From an uncultured Collinsella sp. (GTDB lineage Bacteria > Actinomycetota > Coriobacteriia > Coriobacteriales > Coriobacteriaceae), in NCBI GenBank assembly GCA_902495545.1, contig CABUXM010000089.1, positions 1-7,918 on the forward strand: a stretch of 7,918 nt of DNA, written 5' to 3'. The translations under genes and the position numbers were made by a program. Positions 1 through 5,252 of the stretch are shown piece by piece (within the stretch, counting starts at the first letter, position 1; the number at the start of each line of letters is the position of its first letter). Below the pieces are notes generated by a model. It was not told where the DNA came from. It worked only from the letters and a program-made list of their open reading frames with translations, and ran no database searches.

Positions 1-27
1 CGCCTCCTAGGCCGTCCGGTAATTATC

Positions 28-54
28 TTGACGCGGCCCGTCGCATCTTATAAG
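28..54 (+). promoter_or_regulatory. possible promoter for the CLC antiporter gene
   Basis: A TTGACG hexamer (28-33) resembles a sigma-70 -35 box and TATAAG (49-54) resembles a -10 box. The spacer is only 15 bases, shorter than the usual 16-18, so this is a weak call. If used, it would give a leader of roughly 65 bases before the GTG start at 125. Confidence 0.3.
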
Positions 55-67
55 TTTGTTTTGCTAA

Positions 68-111
68 AGCTGGAAAGCCTCTCAACGATGCGCAACTCCA
101 GCTCTTTTTCT
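68..111 (+). terminator. leader hairpin followed by a T-run (possible attenuator)
   Basis: AGCTGGA (68-74) is perfectly complementary to TCCAGCT (97-103), giving a 7-bp stem with a 22-base loop. It is followed at once by CTTTTTCT (104-111). This is the shape of a weak intrinsic terminator, and it lies only about 14 bases before the start of the antiporter gene. It could attenuate transcription of that gene or end a transcript entering from the left. The large loop makes it a modest terminator at best. Confidence 0.35.
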
Positions 112-124
112 ATCAAGAGAGCAA

Positions 125-1375
125 GTGTCGGAAAACAAAATGTCGGAAAGCAACGTATCGAGCAGAATCAAACGCTTGCTCAACACCTATAGCGGCCTCG
201 TGCTTATGGGTGCCGTCGGAATCCCTATCGGCATCATCGTTGGCGCCATCTGCGCACTCTTTGGACGCGTGCTTCTGGCAATCGGCGCCTTCCGCGACGA
301 ACACATCACACTGCTCCTTCCCTTCCTCGCCCTCATGGGCTTTGCCATCGTATTTTCCTACCGCACCTGGGGCAAAGGCACCGATCGGGGCATGAGCCTG
401 GTATTTGACGTAGGTCACGGACGCGAGGACGCCATCTCCCCGCGTTTGGTGCCGCTCATTATGTTGAGCACGTGGGGGACGCACCTCTTTGGCGGCAGTG
501 CGGGGCGCGAGGGCGTGGCCGTGCAGATTGGTGCAACCGTCTCGCACTGGATCGGCAGGCGTCTACCTTTCCGAAACCCCGGCAACACGTTTTTGCTCAT
601 TGGTATGGCCGCTGGCTTTGCCGGGCTCTTTCGAACGCCTCTTGCTGCCACGGTCTTTGCTATCGAAGTACTGGTCGCAGGACGCATGGAATACCGCGCG
701 CTGTTTCCCGCGCTTACGGCCTCGCTCGCCGCAAGTATGACCTCCGGCGCCCTGGGACTCGAGAAGTTCGAAGTCGCCGTTACCGCCTCGTATGCGCTCG
801 ACCTCCCCGGTCTTGGACGGCTTGCGGTGTTGGGCGTCGCGTTTGGCATGGTAGGCGGCGCCTTTGCCTGGTGCCTTGCCCACGCCAAGACCCTTGCGGC
901 GCGGTTGTTCCCCAACCCTTATATGCGCATTGCCGTTATGGGCATCGCGCTATCAGCGATTCTGTTCGTACTGTGGCAGGGGCTATACTGTGGCCTTGGC
1001 ACAAACCTGATATCGGCAGCGCTGGGCGACAACGGCAAGATTGTCATCATGCCTTGGGACTGGGCGCTCAAATTCGCACTCACCATCGCCACGCTTGCCG
1101 CAGGATATCAGGGTGGCGAGGTGACGCCGTTGTTCTCCATCGGAGCGAGCCTTGGCGTCGTGCTCGCCGGAATCCTCGGCATGCCCGTCGAACTCTGCGC
1201 CGCGCTGGGATACGCCGCCGTCTTTGGCAGCGCCACCAACACACTGCTCGCACCCATCCTTATTGGCTGCGAAGTCTTCGGCTTTGGCAACTTGCCGATG
1301 TTCTTTATTGTCTGCGTCGTGGCTTACCTGTTCAACATGGATAAGTCCATCTACGCCCTGCAGAAGCGGGCGTAG
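125..1375 (+). CDS. CLC-family ion antiporter, probable fluoride/proton antiporter (CLC-F type)
   Basis: A 416-residue integral membrane protein of the CLC fold, without a C-terminal CBS pair, a normal length for a prokaryotic CLC. What is seen: a hydrophobic helix at about 23-55; RGMSLVFD (88-95), with Met90 where chloride CLCs carry the GSGIP serine; GSAGREGVAVQIG (124-136), with Glu129 as the gating glutamate; GGEVTP (330-335) where chloride CLCs have a GGIFAP-like motif; and Tyr410 in a C-terminal KSIY, in the position of the central tyrosine. Family knowledge: the Met substitution and the Glu/Thr of GGEVTP mark the CLC-F branch, which exports fluoride in exchange for protons at the cytoplasmic membrane. 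Fluoride specificity is therefore inferred; membership of CLC is near certain. The start is GTG at 125, preceded by AAGAGAG; an in-frame ATG at 140 is an alternative that loses five residues. It is a single gene, convergent with ogt. Confidence 0.9.
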   Translation: MSENKMSESNVSSRIKRLLNTYSGLVLMGAVGIPIGIIVGAICALFGRVLLAIGAFRDEHITLLLPFLALMGFAIVFSYRTWGKGTDRGMSLVFDVGHGREDAISPRLVPLIMLSTWGTHLFGGSAGREGVAVQIGATVSHWIGRRLPFRNPGNTFLLIGMAAGFAGLFRTPLAATVFAIEVLVAGRMEYRALFPALTASLAASMTSGALGLEKFEVAVTASYALDLPGLGRLAVLGVAFGMVGGAFAWCLAHAKTLAARLFPNPYMRIAVMGIALSAILFVLWQGLYCGLGTNLISAALGDNGKIVIMPWDWALKFALTIATLAAGYQGGEVTPLFSIGASLGVVLAGILGMPVELCAALGYAAVFGSATNTLLAPILIGCEVFGFGNLPMFFIVCVVAYLFNMDKSIYALQKRA

Positions 1376-1402
1376 AAAGATGTCCAAGCAGGTGGTCTCA
1401 AC

Positions 1403-1542
1403 CGGAAACGGCATCCCACTCTGAGGCTGTATTCCGGGGCACGGTTTCCGCTCGGGACGCCATTCGGAAAGCGCATCCCGCTTTAAAACAGAATTCCGGG
1501 ACGTGGTTTCCGTCTGAGCCTCCATTCGGAAAGCGTGTCCCG
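1403..1542. repeat. tandem 62-bp hairpin repeat array (REP/BIME-like)
   Basis: In the convergent gap between the antiporter gene and ogt, a left arm CGGAAA...TCCC alternates with a right arm CGGG...GGTTTCCG. Left arms lie at 1403-1418, 1465-1480 and 1527-1542; right arms at 1435-1450 and 1497-1512. The spacing between equivalent arms is exactly 62 bases. The middle pair (1465-1480 with 1497-1512) forms 13 Watson-Crick pairs plus one G-T over 16 positions; the first pair is less perfect; the third left arm has no partner. Blocks CCATTCGGAAAGCG and GGTTTCCG are identical between units while loops and linkers vary, which suggests the stems are what is kept. It may protect or end both converging transcripts. 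There is no clear T-run. Confidence 0.75.
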
Positions 1543-1581
1543 TTCTTTCACGGCATCTTGGCTATGCAAAGTGCTCGAGCG

Positions 1582-2160
1582 TTACTCCTCGTACGCGCCC
1601 TCAAGCCGCAGCAGCCACTCCTTGCGGTCGAGGCCGCCAGCATATCCGTTGAGCGAACCATCGGCGGCAACCACGCGATGGCACGGCACAATAATCGAAA
1701 TGGGATTACGCGCGACCGCGGCCCCCACGGCACGGGGAGACACAACGGGTGCCTCATTTCCCGGCACACGATGTCGAGCCGCAACGCGCTGAGCGATCTC
1801 GCCATACGTAGCGACCTCGCCACGCGGGATAGAGAGCAGCTCAAACCAAACCTCACGCTGAAATGCCGTGCCAATCATATGCAACGGCGGCGTAAACCGA
1901 GGCTCCTGCCCCGCAAAATAAGCATTCAGCCAAGCCCAGGAACGCTCAAGCACCGAAGACGCCGCACCATTTGCCGGACTCACCGACGACATGCCACCAG
2001 CACCAGAAACTGCATCGGCGCCTTCAACATGTTCGGGATCTTCTTTGAGAAGCGTGGAGCCAAAGTGCTCCTGTCCCTCAAACCAAAGCCCCGTCAGACC
2101 GCGGCCATCAGCGGCAAGCAAGATTTCGCCCAAAGGCGAGGCAAATGTCGTCGTGACCAC
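1582..2160 (-). CDS. ogt: methylated-DNA--[protein]-cysteine S-methyltransferase (O6-alkylguanine-DNA alkyltransferase)
   Basis: A 192-residue cytoplasmic suicide repair protein that moves alkyl groups from O6-alkylguanine in DNA to its own cysteine. The C-terminal domain is typical: FQREVWFELLSIPRGEVATYGEIA (about 100-123, helix-turn-helix entry), RAVGAAVARNPISIIVPCHRVV (143-164) with acceptor Cys160 in PCHRV, and GYAGGLDRKEWLL (172-184). The N-terminal part starts with a beta-rich segment (TTFASPLGEILLAADGRGLTGLWF). The protein is some 20-30 residues longer than usual, mainly because of a low-complexity stretch at about 41-70 rich in Gly, Ala and Ser, plus a short insertion near 128-140. 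The start is GTG at 2160, supported by AAAGGAG (2167-2173) six bases upstream. It lies downstream of asd on the same strand but 400 bases away with its own likely promoter, so it is probably expressed separately. Confidence 0.95.
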   Translation of the reverse strand: MVTTTFASPLGEILLAADGRGLTGLWFEGQEHFGSTLLKEDPEHVEGADAVSGAGGMSSVSPANGAASSVLERSWAWLNAYFAGQEPRFTPPLHMIGTAFQREVWFELLSIPRGEVATYGEIAQRVAARHRVPGNEAPVVSPRAVGAAVARNPISIIVPCHRVVAADGSLNGYAGGLDRKEWLLRLEGAYEE

Positions 2161-2187
2161 CAGCGGCTCCTTTCAAAACTCCGCAAC

Positions 2188-2218
2188 ATAATACCGCGAA
2201 TTGTGCAGACAACCCCAA
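2188..2218 (-). promoter_or_regulatory. possible ogt promoter
   Basis: On the minus strand a TATTAT hexamer (2188-2193) matches five of six -10 bases and lies about 28 bases before the ogt start. The best -35 candidates are TTGGGG (2213-2218, spacer 19) or TTGTCT (2207-2212, spacer 13), neither ideal. The local AT-rich patch stands out in an otherwise very GC-rich gap. Confidence 0.4.
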
Positions 2219-2228
2219 TCGACCCCAA

Positions 2229-2332
2229 AGTCCCCGCAGGCAGCAGGCGCAACGCGCCGCAGCTGCCGGCCGCGCCCCGCAGTCCCCATAGGCGGCAGGC
2301 GCGAAGCGCCGAAGCTGCCGCCGGGACCAGGG
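2229..2332. repeat. two tandem 52-bp units, each a two-stage hairpin
   Basis: AGTCCCC begins both units (2229 and 2281), exactly 52 bases apart, and the units are nearly identical for their first 40 or so bases. Unit 1 folds as GGCAGC (2239-2244) with GCTGCC (2262-2267) around GGCGC-AAC-GCGCC (2246-2258). Unit 2 folds as GGCGGCA (2291-2297) with TGCCGCC (2316-2322) around GGCGC-GAA-GCGCC (2298-2310). Differences between the units at stem positions keep pairing (outer stem AGC/GCT against CGGCA/TGCCG), which suggests RNA or cruciform structure is preserved. They lie upstream of the likely ogt promoter. A third partial look-alike, AAGTCACCGCAGGCGGGGG, starts near 2409 at the edge of the next palindrome. 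Confidence 0.65.
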
Positions 2333-2418
2333 CCCGCAACGGCCACGCGCCCCCACATCAGCCCAGCGGCCCCAACCAACAACGGCCCCATCGCAGGCCG
2401 CGCAACCAAGTCACCGCA

Positions 2419-2548
2419 GGCGGGGGCCGGGCTTAGTTTTCAGAACACTCCGCAGACCAGTGTGGCGCCTTGTCCGCAGCTCCGAAGGAGCAGGACAAGG
2501 CGCCACACATGGTCGAGGACGTTCTGAAAACTAAGCCCGGCCCCCGCC
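2419..2548. repeat. 130-bp nested palindrome with perfect 28-bp outer arms
   Basis: The outer arms 2419-2446 and 2521-2548 are perfect inverted repeats of 28 bp, containing GGGCTTAGTTTTCAGAAC and its complement. Inside, 2455-2475 pairs with 2493-2514 (21 bp, one bulged A at 2509). At the tip GCTCC (2479-2483) pairs with GGAGC (2487-2491) around a GAA loop. Only short unpaired stretches (2447-2454, 2515-2520) interrupt the stem. No ORF or transposase is present. It begins 12 bases after the asd stop codon. It may be a non-autonomous mobile element, a structured RNA or a two-way transcription barrier; the sequence alone does not decide. Confidence 0.85.
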
Positions 2549-2550
2549 GG
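2527..2550 (-). terminator. possible intrinsic terminator of asd
   Basis: Read on the minus strand just after asd, CCGGC-GGGG-GCCGG forms a 5-bp GC stem (2537-2550) followed by GCTTAGTTTT (ending at 2527). The T-run is interrupted. This small hairpin uses one arm of the 130-bp palindrome, so the two folds compete. Confidence 0.4.
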
Positions 2551-2560
2551 ACAGGTCACA

Positions 2561-3586
2561 CTACTCGCAGAGCAGCTTAGCGATCTGGACGGCGTTGGTT
2601 GCCGCGCCCTTACGGATTTGGTCACCGCAGCACCAGAAAGTGATGCCGCGCGCAGCCTCGGGGTTCGAGATGTCGCGGCGCACACGACCGACCCAAATCA
2701 GGTCCTGGTCGGAGGTGTCCATCGGCATGGGGAAACGGTCGTGCGCATCCTCGGCGCTCATGTCGTCAACCAGCTTCACGCCCGGAGCGGCAGCCAGCGC
2801 AACACGGGCCTCGTCAACCGTAATGTCACGCTCGAACTCGAGCGTGATGCTCTCGGAGTGCGAACGCAGCACGGGCACGCGCACGCAGGTGCAGTTCACG
2901 CGCAGCTCGGGCAGATGCATAATCTTGCGGCCCTCGTTTTGTAGCTTCATCTCCTCGGAGGTAAAGCCCTCCTCCTTGACGCCGCCAATCTGCGGAATCA
3001 GGTTGCTCGCGAGCTGGGCGGCAAACGCGCGCGGCTCGGGAATCTCCTCGCCGCGGCCCAGGGCGGCCAGCTGAGCCTCGAGCTCGGCCATACCGGGGGC
3101 ACCGGCGCCCGAAGCTGCCTGATACGTGGACACGATCATGCGCTTCACGCCGGCGAGCTGATGCAACGGCCACGTGGGAACCAGGCCGATGATGGTCGCG
3201 CAGTTGGGATTGGCGATAAGGCCGTGATGCCACTTGATATCGTCGGCATTGATCTCGGGCACGACCAGCGGTACCTCGGGATCCATACGGAAGGCATGGC
3301 TGTTGTCGACCACGACGGCACCGCGCTTGACGGCCTCGGGCAGCAGCTCCTTGGCGATATCGTCGCCGGCAGCGCCGAGCACGATGTCGCAGCCCTCAAA
3401 GGCCTCGGGGCAAGCTTCCTCAATCACGATCTGCTCGCCGCGGAACTCAACGGTCTTGCCCGCGGAGCGTGCACTTGCCAGCAGCTTGAGCTTACCAACT
3501 GGGAACTCCTGCTCGTTAAGGCACTCGAGCATCTGGGTGCCCACGGCTCCCGTCGCGCCCAAAATAGCAACCGTGTACTGTTTCAT
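2561..3586 (-). CDS. asd: aspartate-semialdehyde dehydrogenase
   Basis: A 341-residue cytoplasmic enzyme that reduces L-aspartyl-4-phosphate with NADPH to aspartate semialdehyde, the precursor of lysine/diaminopimelate, threonine and methionine. An N-terminal nucleotide-binding fold starts with VAILGATGAVG (6-16). The catalytic thiol is Cys129 in NPNCATI (126-132). The substrate loop is TYQAASGAGAPGM (154-166). RVPVLRSHSES (236-246) carries the probable general-base His243. GDQIRKGAATNAVQIA (321-336) is the usual C-terminal signature. Length and motifs fit the Gram-positive Asd class. I chose ATG at 3586 because MKQYTVAILGATG matches the family start and AAGGGGG (3591-3597) is a good ribosome site; the frame stays open upstream to 3673 but that extension is unlike Asd. 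It follows lysC on the same strand after 173 bases; the two encode consecutive steps and may be co-transcribed or partly uncoupled by the hairpins between them. Confidence 0.97.
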   Translation of the reverse strand: MKQYTVAILGATGAVGTQMLECLNEQEFPVGKLKLLASARSAGKTVEFRGEQIVIEEACPEAFEGCDIVLGAAGDDIAKELLPEAVKRGAVVVDNSHAFRMDPEVPLVVPEINADDIKWHHGLIANPNCATIIGLVPTWPLHQLAGVKRMIVSTYQAASGAGAPGMAELEAQLAALGRGEEIPEPRAFAAQLASNLIPQIGGVKEEGFTSEEMKLQNEGRKIMHLPELRVNCTCVRVPVLRSHSESITLEFERDITVDEARVALAAAPGVKLVDDMSAEDAHDRFPMPMDTSDQDLIWVGRVRRDISNPEAARGITFWCCGDQIRKGAATNAVQIAKLLCE

Positions 3587-3649
3587 GCTTCCCCCTTTAA
3601 AGGTTGTGGCTTTTGCCCGCACGCTGAGCAGGCCGATTATTGTTGCCAG

Positions 3650-3655
3650 TGTATA
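3650..3655 (-). promoter_or_regulatory. possible -10 box for asd
   Basis: TATACA on the minus strand, about 64 bases before the asd start, matches four or five bases of a -10 element. I see no good -35 at the right distance, so this is tentative. It would allow asd to be expressed apart from lysC. Confidence 0.25.
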
Positions 3656-3660
3656 CAAGA

Positions 3661-3687
3661 ACGGGGCGGGCACGAAACTCGCCCCGT
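3661..3687. terminator. GC-rich hairpin between lysC and asd
   Basis: ACGGGGCG (3661-3668) and CGCCCCGT (3680-3687) form a perfect 8-bp stem with an 11-base loop. On the minus strand it is followed by TCTTGTATACA, which is only mildly T-rich, so it may be a weak terminator, attenuator or RNA-processing site in the lysC-asd transcript. Confidence 0.4.
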
Positions 3688-3709
3688 CGAAACGAAACCG
3701 AAACGAAAC
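3688..3709. repeat. tandem direct repeat of an 11-mer
   Basis: CGAAACGAAAC occurs twice in perfect tandem (3688-3698 and 3699-3709), itself built from CGAAA steps. It sits between two hairpins in the lysC-asd gap. On the minus strand it reads as GTTTCG repeats. It could be a protein-binding site or simple slippage. Confidence 0.6.
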
Positions 3710-3717
3710 GCCCCGCC

Positions 3718-3749
3718 GTAGATTTTTGAAACATGACCCAAAAATCTAC
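3718..3749. promoter_or_regulatory. perfect 11-bp inverted repeat just downstream of lysC (operator or terminator-like)
   Basis: GTAGATTTTTG (3718-3728) and CAAAAATCTAC (3739-3749) are exact inverted repeats around a 10-base spacer, ten bases after the lysC stop codon. It is AT-rich in a GC-rich setting. As RNA it is a hairpin whose U-run lies inside the stem rather than after it, so it is not a standard terminator; as DNA it has the size of a regulator operator. Its position favours a 3'-end or lysC-asd control role. Confidence 0.5.
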
Positions 3750-3759
3750 CGAGCAGTCG

Positions 3760-5148
3760 CTACTTTTTGAGCGCAGCCAGAGCGGGATCGACCGGCGCGG
3801 GAGCCTCCAGATCGGAGACCTTCACAATGCCGTTTTCGTCGGAGAAGGCACGGTAAATGGTCCGAATCGCCAGGTCGAAGTCCTTCTCCTCGACACCGAT
3901 AATGATGTTGATCTCGTCACAGCTCTGCGAAATCATGCGCACGCTCACGCCGGCCTGGCCGAGCATGCCAAACAGATGGCCCGAGATACCTGCACGACCG
4001 CGCAGGTTACGACCGACGGTCGCGATGAGCGCCAGGCCCTCGACAACCTCGATCTCGAGCGGCTCGACCTCCTGCTGAATGTCGCCCACAAGCGAGTACA
4101 GCGAATCGTGCACATCCTGCTCCTGCACCACGGCGCCAAAGCGGTCGACACCAGTGGGCATGTGCTCGACGGAAACGTCATAGCGCTCGAAGACCGAAAG
4201 CGCGCGGCGCATAAAACCGACACGGGGTTTGGTGCGGTCGCGGGCAACGTTGATGGCGACAAAACCGCGCTTGCCGGTCACACCGGTAATGATGGGCTCC
4301 GCCTCGCCCTCATCAGCCGTCTCGCTAATGATGGTGCCGGGGTCCTGCGGCGCATTGGTGTTCTTGATGACCAGCGGAATACCCGCCTCACGCACAGGGA
4401 ACACGGCCTCCTCGTGCAGGACGCTTGCGCCCATGTACGAAAGCTCGCGCAGCTCCTCGTAGGTAACGCGAGCGATGGGCTGAGCCTCGGGCACGATGCG
4501 CGGATCGGCAGAGTAGAAACCCGAGACGTCGGTCCAGTTCTCGTACAGATCGGCGCCCAGGCACTTGGCCAGAATCGAGCCCGAGATATCGCCGCCGCCA
4601 CGATCGAGCAGCTTGATCTGGCCCTCACGCGTCGCGCCGTAGAAACCGGGCATAACAAAGCCGCCCTGCTGACCGTACTCCTGCACCAGCTCAGAGGTGC
4701 GATTCATGCTGAGCGTACCGTCGTGATGGAACGCCACAACCGTCGCGGCGTCCAGGAACGGTAAGCCCAGGTACTCGGCCATCAGGCGGGCGGTAAAGTA
4801 CTCGCCACGGCTCACAAGCTCCTCGGTGGAGTAGCCGCCCGAGCGGGCGCGCTCGGCAAAGGCCGCGAACTCCTCACGGATGGGATAGGTGAGCTCCAGC
4901 TCGTCAGCGATATCAAAATAGCGCTGGCCAATGTCCTCGAGCAGCTCCTCACACGACACGTGGTACTTGACGTGCGCGTTGACCAAGTAGAGCAGGTCGG
5001 TCACCTTGGTGTCGCCCTTAAAGCGGCGACCGCAGGCAGAAACCACCACAAAACGGCGGGCAGGGTCGGCGTCGACAATGGCCTTGATCTTCTTGAAGTG
5101 TTCGGCGTCGGCGACCGACGAGCCGCCAAACTTGGCAATCTTAATCAT
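3760..5148 (-). CDS. lysC: aspartate kinase (AK III / YclM-like, two ACT domains)
   Basis: A 462-residue cytoplasmic kinase making L-aspartyl-4-phosphate from aspartate and ATP, the first and usually feedback-controlled step to lysine, threonine and methionine. The N-terminal kinase domain (about 1-285) has KFGGSSV (6-12), the insertion-type segment GRRFKGDTKVTDLLYL (40-55), SRGEYFTARL (113-122), LDRGGGDISGSILAKCL (181-197) and WTDVSGFYSADPR (205-217). The C-terminal third (about 305-445) holds two ACT-type regulatory segments, including FERYDVSVEHMPTG (320-333) and QAGVSVRMISQS (398-409). RFKGDTKVTDLL and the overall layout resemble Bacillus subtilis YclM-type AK III, which suggests lysine and/or threonine feedback; the exact effector cannot be read from the sequence. 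ATG at 5148 matches the family start, but the nearest AAAGG lies 13 bases upstream, a long spacing. Divergent from thrC, upstream of asd. Confidence 0.97.
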   Translation of the reverse strand: MIKIAKFGGSSVADAEHFKKIKAIVDADPARRFVVVSACGRRFKGDTKVTDLLYLVNAHVKYHVSCEELLEDIGQRYFDIADELELTYPIREEFAAFAERARSGGYSTEELVSRGEYFTARLMAEYLGLPFLDAATVVAFHHDGTLSMNRTSELVQEYGQQGGFVMPGFYGATREGQIKLLDRGGGDISGSILAKCLGADLYENWTDVSGFYSADPRIVPEAQPIARVTYEELRELSYMGASVLHEEAVFPVREAGIPLVIKNTNAPQDPGTIISETADEGEAEPIITGVTGKRGFVAINVARDRTKPRVGFMRRALSVFERYDVSVEHMPTGVDRFGAVVQEQDVHDSLYSLVGDIQQEVEPLEIEVVEGLALIATVGRNLRGRAGISGHLFGMLGQAGVSVRMISQSCDEINIIIGVEEKDFDLAIRTIYRAFSDENGIVKVSDLEAPAPVDPALAALKK

Positions 5149-5252
5149 GGGCTTGAGGTTACCTTTCTAAAAAGCCTCTGCGAACCTACTTTGTGCGCTC
5201 TGATACCATGGTTTCACCGATTGGGACCAAGGCATCCGAGGAGCAGTGTTAT
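5149..5252. promoter_or_regulatory. divergent lysC / thrC control region
   Basis: This 104-base gap must contain the starts of both the leftward lysC transcript and the rightward thrC transcript unless they overlap the genes. I find no convincing -35/-10 pair on either strand; TACCAT (5204-5209, +) is the best -10-like hexamer. A near-perfect short palindrome AGGTTACCT (5156-5164) lies close to lysC and could be an operator. I see no leader peptide with threonine or isoleucine codon runs and no recognisable T-box or lysine riboswitch. Confidence 0.45.
5238..5243 (+). promoter_or_regulatory. thrC ribosome binding site
   Basis: GAGGAG lies nine bases before the ATG at 5253 and decides the start in favour of that codon over the in-frame ATGs at 5193 and 5208, which lack such a site and add residues not seen in threonine synthases. 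Confidence 0.7.

Noticed and set aside
472..1344. 290-codon plus-strand frame inside the antiporter gene
   Set aside because: It is an Arg/Cys/His-rich shadow frame; the overlapping frame has full CLC signatures.
1403..1542. CRISPR array
   Set aside because: The repeats are imperfect, internally palindromic over 48 bases and lack unique spacers of uniform length; no cas gene is present.
2094..2409. Several overlapping minus-strand open frames rich in Arg, Ala and Gly in the ogt-asd gap
   Set aside because: They run through the tandem hairpin units and the ogt start region, have no ribosome sites or recognisable domains, and their composition follows from GC-rich repeats.
2419..2548. Retron-type msr/msd RNA as an explanation for the long inverted repeat
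   Set aside because: No reverse transcriptase gene is anywhere in the window, so nothing beyond the hairpin supports it.
3587..3673. Longer asd N-terminus
   Set aside because: The family start MKQYTVAILGATG and the AAGGGGG site support the ATG at 3586; the extension is encoded by the intergenic hairpin region.
3733..4764. 343-codon plus-strand open frame opposite lysC
   Set aside because: It is antisense to a clear aspartate kinase. Its His/Asp/Leu-rich translation has no family resemblance and arises from the codon bias of the real gene.
5193..5252. Longer thrC N-terminus from ATG at 5193 or 5208
   Set aside because: The added residues do not match threonine synthases and the good ribosome site GAGGAG serves the ATG at 5253.
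5149..5252. Lysine riboswitch or T-box ahead of lysC or thrC
   Set aside because: The gap is too short for a full lysine riboswitch and shows no T-box motif or terminator/antiterminator pair.
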